In this document: positions 1 through 6,187 of the stretch, piece by piece
Layout: every line of letters begins with the position of its first letter
How positions within the stretch are numbered: the first letter of the stretch is position 1
Origin: Candidatus Coatesbacteria bacterium RBG_13_66_14
Lineage (GTDB): Bacteria > RBG-13-66-14
DNA: 6,998 nt
NCBI GenBank assembly: GCA_001774505.1
Contig: MFAF01000130.1
Location: 350 to 7,347 of the forward strand
Direction of reading: 5' to 3'
Notes under the pieces: model-generated
Database searches by the model: none
Told to the model about the DNA's origin: nothing
The model's input: only the letters and a program-made list of their open reading frames with translations
Translations under genes and position numbers: made by a program

Positions 1-1
1 C

Positions 2-1153
2 ATCGCCCTTGCGCTCCCGTTTTTATTGCTCGCGGCCTGCGGCGGGGAGCGGACGATGAGCCCTGAGCAGAGTTACACCGTTTCGAGCGAGGTCGTCGGC
101 GCGTCCCACGAGACCATCGAGCGGGACCTGGCCGGCGTCATCCGCGGGGAGATGGAGGCCCTGGTCGCCCCGGAAATAGCGGGCCGCCTGCAGGACATCT
201 ACGTCGAAGTGGGAGAGGAGGTCCGCAAGGGACAGGCCCTGGCCCGGATCGAGGGAACCAGCTACTGGCTCTCCTCGGAGGCGGCCAGGGGGCAGTTCGA
301 GGCGGCCAGGCTTCAGCTCAAACAGGCCGAGGACAACTACAACCGCTACCAGCCGCTCCACGACTCCGGATCCATCTCCGCGGCCCAGTGGGAGAACATC
401 TCCAACGCCTACGAGGCGGCGAAGATCAACTACGACGCCTCGCAGGCCGGGTACTACCGCGCCGCGGACACGGCGGGCGAGACGACCATCCGGGCTCCCA
501 TCGCCGGCGTCGTCGCCGTGCGCAACTTCGACATAGGCTCCATGGTCGGCCCCAGCTATCAGGTCTTCGAAATCGTCAAGATTGATCCCATGAAGGTGTC
601 CATCGGCGTCAACGAACAGGACATCGGCACCGTGCTCCCCGAGAGCGAGGTCCTAGTCACCGTGGACGCCTACCCCGACGAGGTGTTCAAGGGGGTCGTC
701 TACAGCATCGGTATCAAGGCCGATCCGCGCACCCACGCCTTCCCCGTGGAGGTCCGGCTGGACAATGCCGACGGACGCCTGAAAAGCGGGATGGTGGCCC
801 ACGTCCGCCTGCCGATAAAGGACCTGGGCGAGGTGCTGACCATCCCCATCAACGCGGCGGTGAAAATCCAGGAGGTGGATTACGTCTTCGTGGTGCAGGA
901 GGTGGTCGAGGACGTGACCCCCGTGGGGGAAGACGGAAAGCCGGGTCCGCCTGAACCGACGACGCGGCTGCGCGTGGAAAAGCGGGCGGTGACCCTCGGG
1001 CCGGTTACCGACCACCGCGTGGTGGTGTTGGAGGGGCTCGAGGTCGGGGAGGAGATCGTGACCGAGGGGCAGCAGTTCCTCGAGGACTCGAGCCTGGTGA
1101 CCATCCCGAACCATGAAAGCGGCGCGCAGACGGCGGGGGAGGACGGGCAGTGA
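2..1153 (+). CDS. RND efflux periplasmic adaptor lipoprotein (membrane fusion protein), 5'-truncated by the window edge
   Basis: This is the periplasmic adaptor that joins an inner-membrane RND pump to an outer-membrane channel. The reading frame is open from position 2. Upstream of the TTG at 26 it reads a hydrophobic stretch ending in the lipobox LLAAC, with the lipidated Cys at 38-40. The TTG is therefore inside the signal peptide, and the true start lies a few codons left of the window. After the Cys come 370 residues. In order they are a first lipoyl half (APEIAGRLQDIYVEVGEEV, about nt 167-223), an alpha-hairpin (about nt 270-470), a second lipoyl half (TIRAPIAGVVAVRNFDIGS, about nt 485-541), a beta-barrel (about nt 590-830) and a membrane-proximal domain up to the stop. 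The membrane-proximal domain carries a Pro/Gly/Glu-rich loop (about nt 899-967). The stop TGA overlaps the GTG start of the permease, which points to translational coupling. The family call is firm; the exported substrate cannot be told. Confidence 0.93.
   Translation: MALALPFLLLAACGGERTMSPEQSYTVSSEVVGASHETIERDLAGVIRGEMEALVAPEIAGRLQDIYVEVGEEVRKGQALARIEGTSYWLSSEAARGQFEAARLQLKQAEDNYNRYQPLHDSGSISAAQWENISNAYEAAKINYDASQAGYYRAADTAGETTIRAPIAGVVAVRNFDIGSMVGPSYQVFEIVKIDPMKVSIGVNEQDIGTVLPESEVLVTVDAYPDEVFKGVVYSIGIKADPRTHAFPVEVRLDNADGRLKSGMVAHVRLPIKDLGEVLTIPINAAVKIQEVDYVFVVQEVVEDVTPVGEDGKPGPPEPTTRLRVEKRAVTLGPVTDHRVVVLEGLEVGEEIVTEGQQFLEDSSLVTIPNHESGAQTAGEDGQ
1136..1142 (+). promoter_or_regulatory. Shine-Dalgarno sequence for the RND permease, inside the adaptor gene
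   Basis: GGGGAGG lies seven bases before the GTG at 1150, inside the last codons of the adaptor gene. Its near-ideal match and spacing decide the GTG start. With the 4-bp GTGA overlap it supports coupled translation of adaptor and permease. Confidence 0.7.
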
Positions 1154-4100
1154 AGATAACGAAAATCGCCTTCGAACGGCCCCGCATCCTCTTCCTGGTG
1201 GTCCTTCTGGTATTCATCGCGGGCGTCTTCGCCGTGATGACCATCCCCAAGGAGGGAGACCCGGACATCGAGATTCCGGTGGCGTTCATCGTCACGTTCT
1301 ACCCCGGCGCCGGACCCGACGAGATGGAAACGCAGGTCGCCGAGAAGATCGAGGACGCCATGGTGGACCTGCCGGACCTCGACCGGACATACTCCTCGGT
1401 CTCCGAGGGGCTGGCGTTCACCCAGGTGGTATTCACCACGGACGCCGACCTCGACGACTCTGTAAACAAGGTCCGCGAGCGGGTGGACAAGGTGACCCCC
1501 GACCTCCCCGATGGCTGTCAGCCCCCCGAGGTCGTGGAGTTCAGCCTGTCGGACATCCCCGTCATGGTCCTTTCCGTCTCGGCGGACATGGACCCCCTCA
1601 CGCTCCGGCAGACCGCCGAAGACCTGGCCGACGAGCTGAAGAAGATACCCGGCGTGCTCGAAACCAGCGTCGTGGGCGGTGTGGAGCGCGAGATACAGAT
1701 TCAGCTCAAGCCCGCCAAGCTCACCGAGTTCCAGATTTCCCCCCAGCAGGTAGTCGGAGCCATACAGTCACAGCATCTTCAACTGCCCGCGGGAACGATC
1801 GAGGTCGGCCCCCAGCGCTACCTGGTCCGCGCCATGGGCGAGTTCGACGACACCGCCGAGATGGGGGAGATAATAGTCGCCGGCTCCACGGGCGCCCGCG
1901 TCAGGCTCTCCGAGATAGCCGACATCGTGGACGGCCCGGTGGAGGTGACCTCCACCTCGCGCACCAACGGCCAGGATTCTGTGACCATCTCCATCAAACG
2001 CCGGACAAACTCCAATGTCCTGGAGACCTCCCAGGCGATAAAAGAGAGGCTGGGCATCCCCGAGGAGCCACTGAAGGTAACCCTGGCCGGCGGGCAACGG
2101 GTGGAGCTTCTCCCCACGCAGATCCGCAGCCTCTACTTCGCCTCCAGCGACTCCTTCACCGTTCAGGCCCGCGACGAAGATGGGGAGCTCGTCCCGGTGA
2201 GCCGGGGCGAGGTGGCCGACGAGCTTGGCAAGACCGGGATAGACCCGACCCTGGTGGCTCCGATCCCGCCCGGGGTGATCCTGGACATCACCTCTGACCA
2301 GGCCGACGAGGTGAACGAGAGCCTGGACACGATGACCGGCAATATCCTGCAGGGCGTGGCCATCGTCATCCTGGTCCTCTTCCTCTTCATGGGCCTGCGG
2401 ACGGCGCTATTGGTCTCCACGGCCATCCCCCTCTCGCTCATGATCGCCATCGCGGTCCTCTACTTCACCGGCGGCACCCTGAATACCATGACCATCTCGG
2501 GGCTCATCCTGGTGGTCGGAATGCTGGTGGACAACGCCATCGTCTCCGTTCAGAACCTCTACCGCCACATCGAGATGGGCAAGGACCGGAAGACGGCGGC
2601 CGTGACGGCCACCGCCGAGATAGCGTACCCCGTCTTCACCTCGACGATGACGACCATCTTCGCCTTTCTGCCCATGCTGATGATGCGCGGGGTGATGGGC
2701 GAGTTCATGAGCTTCATCCCCATCGCCGTTTCCCTGGCCCTCTTCGCCTCCCTCTTCGTGGGGCTGATCCTGGCCCCCCCCATCGCGGCCAAGTTCATCA
2801 AACTCAAGAAGACGCGGGAGGAGCTGGAGTGCGAGGAGTGCGGCCGGTTCAGGCGCACCTTCGGACGCTTCGGTATCCGGTTGGGTGAGGTGCTCAACCT
2901 GCGGAAGCTGGGAGACTGGTACGAAAGGGTGGTGCGCGGCGCCTTGAGGCGCAGGAAGCTGGTCTTTTTCCTCACCCTGGCCTCCTTCTTCCTGGTGATG
3001 TCCCTGCCGATGCTGGGGATACTGAAGGTGGAGCTGTTCCCCTCGGTGGACACGGACTCCATCTACATCAACCTGGAAACCCCCATCGGCACACCCTTGG
3101 AAATCACCGACGCCAAGGTGAAGGAGCTGGAGCGGATCATCACCGAGAACGTGCCGGAGATGGACCGCCTGGTGGCCATGGGCGGTGACCAGCCCGGCGG
3201 CGGTGGGAGGGTCCGCGTCGGCAGCTTCTTCGGAATTACCAACACCAACGAAGGCGGTCTCATCGTAGACCTCGTCCCCGGCGACGACCGGGAACGCACC
3301 GCCGGGGAAATTCAGGAGGACCTGCGGCCCTATCTGGCCCAGATCGGGGGTGTGGATATATCCTTCGCCGAGGCCACCGGCGGTCCGCCCACCGGGTCGG
3401 CCGTGGACATCAAGGTCTATGGGGACTCACTCGACGAGCAGCGGCGCATCACGGACCAGCTCATCGCGTTCTTGAAAACGGTTCCCGGCGTTCGCGACCC
3501 CCACGACGACATCTCCCCGGGGACACCGGAGATTCAGGCCATTCTCCGCCGTCAGGAGGGCAACCTCCTCGGCTTCACCTCCTACGACCTGGCCCTCAAC
3601 CTGCGCAACCTCATCAGCGGGACGACGGCCGGCGTGTACCGCGAGGGTGACGAGGAGTACGACATCGTCGTAAAGATACCCAAAGAGCAGCTGACCACCA
3701 TCGGCGCCGTGGAGAACCTCTATGTGAGCAACGCGATGGGCAACCAGGCGATGGTGGGCGATATCGCCCGCATCGAGAAGGGCGAGGGCATCAGCTCAAT
3801 CCGACACTACAACGGCGACCGCGCGGTGACGATCAACGCCTCCCTCCTCCCCGGCTACAGCCCCGTGGACGTGACCTCCCGGCTCAAGGAGTACGTGAAG
3901 GACTCGGTCACCCTCAAGCCCGGGTACCGTATAGACTACGAGGGCTCCTACAAATTCATCCAGGAGAGTTTCTCCGACCTGGGCTTCGCCGCCCTGCTGG
4001 CGGTACTCTTGATTTTCATCGTCCTCACCCTCCAGTTCCACAGCTTTGCCCAGCCCGTCACGGTCATGTCCACCATTCTTTTAGCCTCGGTGGGCGCCAT

Positions 4101-4506
4101 CGCCGGCCTGGTCATCACCGGGAGCACCTTCACCATCGTGGCCTTCGTGGCGATAATAGGCCTGGCGGGCGTCGTGGTGAACGGGGCCATCGTCCTGGTG
4201 GACTTCATCAACCAGAGGCGCCGGGAGGGCGTGTCCATGCGCGAGGCCATCGTGGAGGCGGGGAAGATCCGGCTGACCCCGATTCTTCTCACCGCCGTCA
4301 CCACCATCGGCGGCATGTTCCCCCTGGCCCTCTCCGATCCGCAGTGGGCGCCTCTCGGCTGGGCCTTCATCTTCGGCCTTGGCATCTCCACGGTCCTCAC
4401 CCTGGTGGTCGTGCCGACCTTCTACTCGTGGCTGGAGGAAGTGAAGATCAAGATCAAGCGGAAGCTCTTCAAGAATTACGTCCCCCCCCAGGACGTGCTG
4501 GAGTAG
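1150..4506 (+). CDS. RND-family efflux permease (HAE1/AcrB-like), 1118 aa
   Basis: This is an inner-membrane, proton-coupled exporter of the RND superfamily and the partner of the adaptor just upstream. The sequence shows TM1 (about residues 12-32), periplasmic porter and docking domains, TM2-TM6 (about 398-547), a cytoplasmic linker, TM7 (about 604-625), a second periplasmic loop, and TM8-TM12 (about 944-1096). The TM4 motif reads GMLVDNAIVSV, so the first acidic residue of the AcrB Asp407/Asp408 pair is kept (D461) and the second is Asn (N462). In TM10 the AcrB Lys940 position is Asn (N1011, in VVVNGAIVLVDF). The protein is longer than the usual 1020-1050 residues. An extra segment of about 60-70 residues (about 302-372) sits between the porter domain and TM2, and the TM6-TM7 linker has a CxxC pair (C561, C564). 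The GTG start is set by the GTGA overlap and a good ribosome site. HAE1 type is more likely than the metal-exporting CusA type, but the substrate is unknown. Confidence 0.95.
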   Translation: MKITKIAFERPRILFLVVLLVFIAGVFAVMTIPKEGDPDIEIPVAFIVTFYPGAGPDEMETQVAEKIEDAMVDLPDLDRTYSSVSEGLAFTQVVFTTDADLDDSVNKVRERVDKVTPDLPDGCQPPEVVEFSLSDIPVMVLSVSADMDPLTLRQTAEDLADELKKIPGVLETSVVGGVEREIQIQLKPAKLTEFQISPQQVVGAIQSQHLQLPAGTIEVGPQRYLVRAMGEFDDTAEMGEIIVAGSTGARVRLSEIADIVDGPVEVTSTSRTNGQDSVTISIKRRTNSNVLETSQAIKERLGIPEEPLKVTLAGGQRVELLPTQIRSLYFASSDSFTVQARDEDGELVPVSRGEVADELGKTGIDPTLVAPIPPGVILDITSDQADEVNESLDTMTGNILQGVAIVILVLFLFMGLRTALLVSTAIPLSLMIAIAVLYFTGGTLNTMTISGLILVVGMLVDNAIVSVQNLYRHIEMGKDRKTAAVTATAEIAYPVFTSTMTTIFAFLPMLMMRGVMGEFMSFIPIAVSLALFASLFVGLILAPPIAAKFIKLKKTREELECEECGRFRRTFGRFGIRLGEVLNLRKLGDWYERVVRGALRRRKLVFFLTLASFFLVMSLPMLGILKVELFPSVDTDSIYINLETPIGTPLEITDAKVKELERIITENVPEMDRLVAMGGDQPGGGGRVRVGSFFGITNTNEGGLIVDLVPGDDRERTAGEIQEDLRPYLAQIGGVDISFAEATGGPPTGSAVDIKVYGDSLDEQRRITDQLIAFLKTVPGVRDPHDDISPGTPEIQAILRRQEGNLLGFTSYDLALNLRNLISGTTAGVYREGDEEYDIVVKIPKEQLTTIGAVENLYVSNAMGNQAMVGDIARIEKGEGISSIRHYNGDRAVTINASLLPGYSPVDVTSRLKEYVKDSVTLKPGYRIDYEGSYKFIQESFSDLGFAALLAVLLIFIVLTLQFHSFAQPVTVMSTILLASVGAIAGLVITGSTFTIVAFVAIIGLAGVVVNGAIVLVDFINQRRREGVSMREAIVEAGKIRLTPILLTAVTTIGGMFPLALSDPQWAPLGWAFIFGLGISTVLTLVVVPTFYSWLEEVKIKIKRKLFKNYVPPQDVLE

Positions 4507-4524
4507 GGACCGGTAAAATGGGAG

Positions 4525-4553
4525 AGGGGCGGTGCCGAGCCGCCCCTTTATCT
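4525..4553 (+). terminator. Rho-independent terminator of the efflux operon
   Basis: AGGGGCGG (4525-4532) pairs perfectly with CCGCCCCT (4540-4547) around a 7-base loop, and TTTATCT follows. It lies 19 bases after the permease stop. The T tract is short, but the 8-bp GC-rich stem is strong. It separates the efflux operon from the promoter of the next gene. Confidence 0.8.
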
Positions 4554-4575
4554 ACCGTAGCCGTCTCAATCGGTG

Positions 4576-4584
4576 TGGTATAAT
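4576..4584 (+). promoter_or_regulatory. Extended -10 promoter of the zinc-ribbon gene
   Basis: TGGTATAAT is a perfect consensus -10 hexamer (4579-4584) with the TGn extension directly before it. No good -35 box lies 16-18 bases upstream, which is normal for extended -10 promoters of the housekeeping sigma factor. Transcription would begin near 4591, giving a leader of about 17 bases that contains AGGGGGTG (4596-4603) as ribosome site. Its place between a terminator and a gene start supports the call. Confidence 0.75.
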
Positions 4585-4607
4585 TGCCTCTGGATAGGGG
4601 GTGCCCG

Positions 4608-4913
4608 ATGGGTGAGCAGGGGACCTACTGCCCCAAATGCGGCAAATTCGGCGCCACGGTGGAGGTGGTCACCGTCAACGACGACGTGAGCATGGTCGTC
4701 ACCCAGTGCGCCAAGTGCGGGACGCGGTTCGAGTGGGCCAAGTTCCGCCCCGGTCACGCCGCCGAGGACCTCGCCCTGCGCTCCTGCCCCGTCTGCGGCG
4801 CATCGAATCCGAAAATCCGCGAGGCCGAGAACGAGAAGGTGAACGCCGTGGAATACACGTGCTCCAACTGCAGTTTCCGCGTGGTTCTGGCGCGCAAGAA
4901 GGAGAAAAGCTGA
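4608..4913 (+). CDS. Small protein with two tandem zinc ribbons (101 aa), function unknown
   Basis: This is a soluble, probably cytoplasmic protein with no signal peptide or membrane segment. Eight cysteines form four CxxC knuckles: C8/C11 with C34/C37, and C60/C63 with C85/C88. The spacing within each pair of knuckles is 22 and 21 residues, so the protein reads as two successive zinc ribbons, probably an internal duplication. The tail is basic (ARKKEKS). The ATG at 4608 is chosen because AGGGGGTG precedes it at good spacing and the promoter predicts a transcript starting near 4591; the upstream in-frame TTG at 4584 overlaps the -10 box. The gene has its own promoter and terminator, so it is a separate transcription unit and need not be linked to the efflux pump. 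Zinc ribbons of this kind occur in transcription, translation and nucleic-acid binding proteins, but no specific family is recognised here. Confidence 0.85.
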   Translation: MGEQGTYCPKCGKFGATVEVVTVNDDVSMVVTQCAKCGTRFEWAKFRPGHAAEDLALRSCPVCGASNPKIREAENEKVNAVEYTCSNCSFRVVLARKKEKS

Positions 4914-4933
4914 CGTTACCGCCCCGAGGAAAG

Positions 4934-4955
4934 AAGGCCTGCGGGCCTTTTTTTT
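4934..4955 (+). terminator. Rho-independent terminator of the zinc-ribbon gene
   Basis: AAGGCC (4934-4939) and GGCCTT (4944-4949) form a stem around a TGCG loop. A run of eight T residues (4948-4955) overlaps the end of the stem. It starts 20 bases after the stop codon at 4911-4913. This is a textbook intrinsic terminator. Confidence 0.9.
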
Positions 4956-4956
4956 A

Positions 4957-5304
4957 GGGGTCACTTCATCCAGTCGGACCGGTTTAAGGGCCTGATACAG
5001 CGGCTGATCTGAAACCATTTTTCGCGCCATTTTATCCGAGTCGGTCTTACAACAGCACCTCTTTTATTTCGTTTTCTACCGGCGTGGAGACCCTTAAGAC
5101 TCTATTTGAGCATCTGCACCCGGTCACATAATCCCCGTAGCCTGTGCCGCTTTTTTTATAGTGAGCTAAGCGTCCTCTTTACAGCTAGTTACAACTTCAC
5201 GACAGTCCACTTTTATGTCTGATTCCTTTTTTTATAATCCGGCGGTTTCCTTTTCCATGTTGGAGCGGCGCACCAGTGGGCTGGAGTGAGGGCTACCATA
5301 AAAA
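4957..5304. other. Gene-free A+T-richer intergenic stretch with two identical T-tract 10-mers
   Basis: No frame on either strand gives a convincing gene here, and the G+C content is visibly lower than in the coding regions on both sides. The 10-mer TTTTTTTATA occurs at 5151-5160 and again at 5227-5236. The first copy follows an imperfect hairpin (CGG-bulge-CACA at 5121-5128 with TGTGCCG at 5143-5149), so it could be a weak plus-strand terminator. The second contains a consensus -10 hexamer TATAAT (5233-5238) without a good -35 box. No tRNA-like T-loop sequence was found. The stretch may hold a small RNA, a decayed gene or merely a spacer between convergent units; the sequence does not decide. 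Confidence 0.4.
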
Positions 5305-5327
5305 TGGGCCGACCAGTCGGTCGGCCC
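5300..5327 (-). terminator. Perfect 9-bp hairpin with T run on the minus strand (terminator or dispersed palindromic repeat)
   Basis: GGGCCGACC (5306-5314) and GGTCGGCCC (5319-5327) form a perfect stem with a 4-base loop. On the minus strand it is followed by ATTTTTAT, so it would stop transcripts coming from the TPR gene. On the plus strand it is followed by CTACGTTATC, which has no T run. Palindromes of the form GTAGGGGC...GCCC also occur as dispersed intergenic repeats in many GC-rich bacterial genomes, so it may be such an element serving as a terminator. Confidence 0.55.
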
Positions 5328-5377
5328 CTACGTTATCGCACCCCTCACCCTATCCGTGAGCGAACCGATCTATGCGA

Positions 5378-5408
5378 GAAAAATGCTCCTCCCCAAAGGG
5401 GAGAGGAG
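5378..5408 (-). terminator. Intrinsic terminator of the lipoprotein-TPR operon (minus strand)
   Basis: On the minus strand, CTCC-TC-TCCCC (5408-5398) pairs with GGGGA-GGAG (5394-5386) around a TTT loop, with a 2-base bulge. CATTTTTC follows. It begins 15 bases after the TGA of the TPR gene at 5426-5424, the expected place for its terminator. The pyrimidine-rich arm with AAAGGGGAGAGG also resembles a common dispersed intergenic repeat. Confidence 0.6.
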
Positions 5409-5423
5409 AAACGCGACGGGGCA

Positions 5424-6176
5424 TCAGTAGATTACGCCCAGCTCGTCCAGCCTCTTCTTGGCGATCTCGGCGAAGGGACCGGTGGTCCTTACACGCAAGG
5501 CCTGGGTGTAAGCGCCGGCGGCCTCGTCGGTCATCCCCCGCTTCTCGTAAAGAAGGCCGAGGTGGACGTACGCCTCGATGCGCGCCGGGTCCTGCTCGAC
5601 GGCGTTCTTGAAGGCCTCTTCCGCCTCATCGGCCATTCCACGGGCGTCGAGGGCCAGACCGAGCCCGTCGTAAGCCCGTCCCAGTTCGCCGCCCAGGCGG
5701 ATGGCCTCCCGAAAGCTCGTCTCGGCGGAAACGTAATCCTTCAGGGCCAGTTGGACGTAGCCGAGGTTGGCCTGGATCACCGGGTCGGTGGCGTTGAGGT
5801 CGGCCATCCGGCGGAGGTAGCCGTGGGCCTCGGACCAGCGCGCCTCGGAGGTGGCCAGGCCCGCCGCGGCGTTCAGGACGTCGAAGTGGGACGGGTTGCG
5901 CTCCAGGGCGGCGTTGTAGTACTTGGCCGCCTTGACCGTGTCACCCCGGGCCTCGAAGGTCCGCCCGATCCAGTAAAAGGGGTCGGCCAGCTTGGGCAGT
6001 TCCAGCGCCGCTTCCTTGAATTTGCCCTCCGCCTCGGCGTACTCGCCGGCCTCGAAGAGCGCCTTCCCCTCCCTCATGGCCTCCTCGGCGGCGATGGTCT
6101 TGAAGAGGTCGAACCCGGCCAGGAAGGGGGACAGAAGCACGACAACCAGAACGAACACCATCGTCGAACGTCTCAT
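5424..6176 (-). CDS. Exported or membrane-anchored TPR-repeat protein (about 250 aa)
   Basis: This is a helical scaffold protein probably acting in protein-protein contacts in the periplasm or at the inner membrane. The N-terminus is MRRS followed by a hydrophobic segment (about residues 6-21, VFVLVVVLLSPFLAG), read as a signal peptide or anchor; cleavage is not certain. From about residue 29 to 233 there are six consecutive 34-residue tetratricopeptide repeats with the usual G/A-Y-A and P pattern (for example EYAEAEGKFKEAALELPK and DPARIEAYVHLGLLYEKRG). A short tail ends in ELGVIY. Three starts are possible. A GTG at 6191 would overlap the upstream stop as GTGA and add five residues. ATGs lie at 6179 and 6176; the one at 6176 is preferred because AAGGG (6186-6182) lies five bases before it. 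The gene follows the lipoprotein gene in one operon. The function of the protein is not recognisable beyond the repeats. Confidence 0.88.
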   Translation of the reverse strand: MRRSTMVFVLVVVLLSPFLAGFDLFKTIAAEEAMREGKALFEAGEYAEAEGKFKEAALELPKLADPFYWIGRTFEARGDTVKAAKYYNAALERNPSHFDVLNAAAGLATSEARWSEAHGYLRRMADLNATDPVIQANLGYVQLALKDYVSAETSFREAIRLGGELGRAYDGLGLALDARGMADEAEEAFKNAVEQDPARIEAYVHLGLLYEKRGMTDEAAGAYTQALRVRTTGPFAEIAKKRLDELGVIY

Positions 6177-6187
6177 CATCGCCCTTT

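Noticed and set aside
26..28. TTG as the start codon of the adaptor
   Set aside because: The frame continues upstream with the hydrophobic core of a lipoprotein signal peptide, so the start is outside the window.
1113..2297. Long plus-strand frame of 394 codons inside the permease gene
   Set aside because: Its Arg/Gly/Pro-rich translation is typical of an out-of-frame reading of GC-rich coding DNA; the permease frame explains the region.
4584..4586. TTG as the start of the zinc-ribbon gene
   Set aside because: It overlaps the -10 promoter box, and the ATG at 4608 has a proper ribosome site.
4566..5030. Minus-strand open frame of 154 codons beginning MARKMVSDQP, across the zinc-ribbon gene
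   Set aside because: Most of it is the reverse complement of the zinc-ribbon gene, and it runs through the terminator. No ribosome site lies near its ATG; the closest GAGGTG is about 30 bases away.
5041..5160. Possible tRNA or riboswitch in the intergenic stretch
   Set aside because: No T-loop consensus, no cloverleaf and no recognisable riboswitch core was found.
5300..5410. CRISPR-like repeat array
   Set aside because: The two hairpins differ in sequence and there is no repeated unit with regular spacers.
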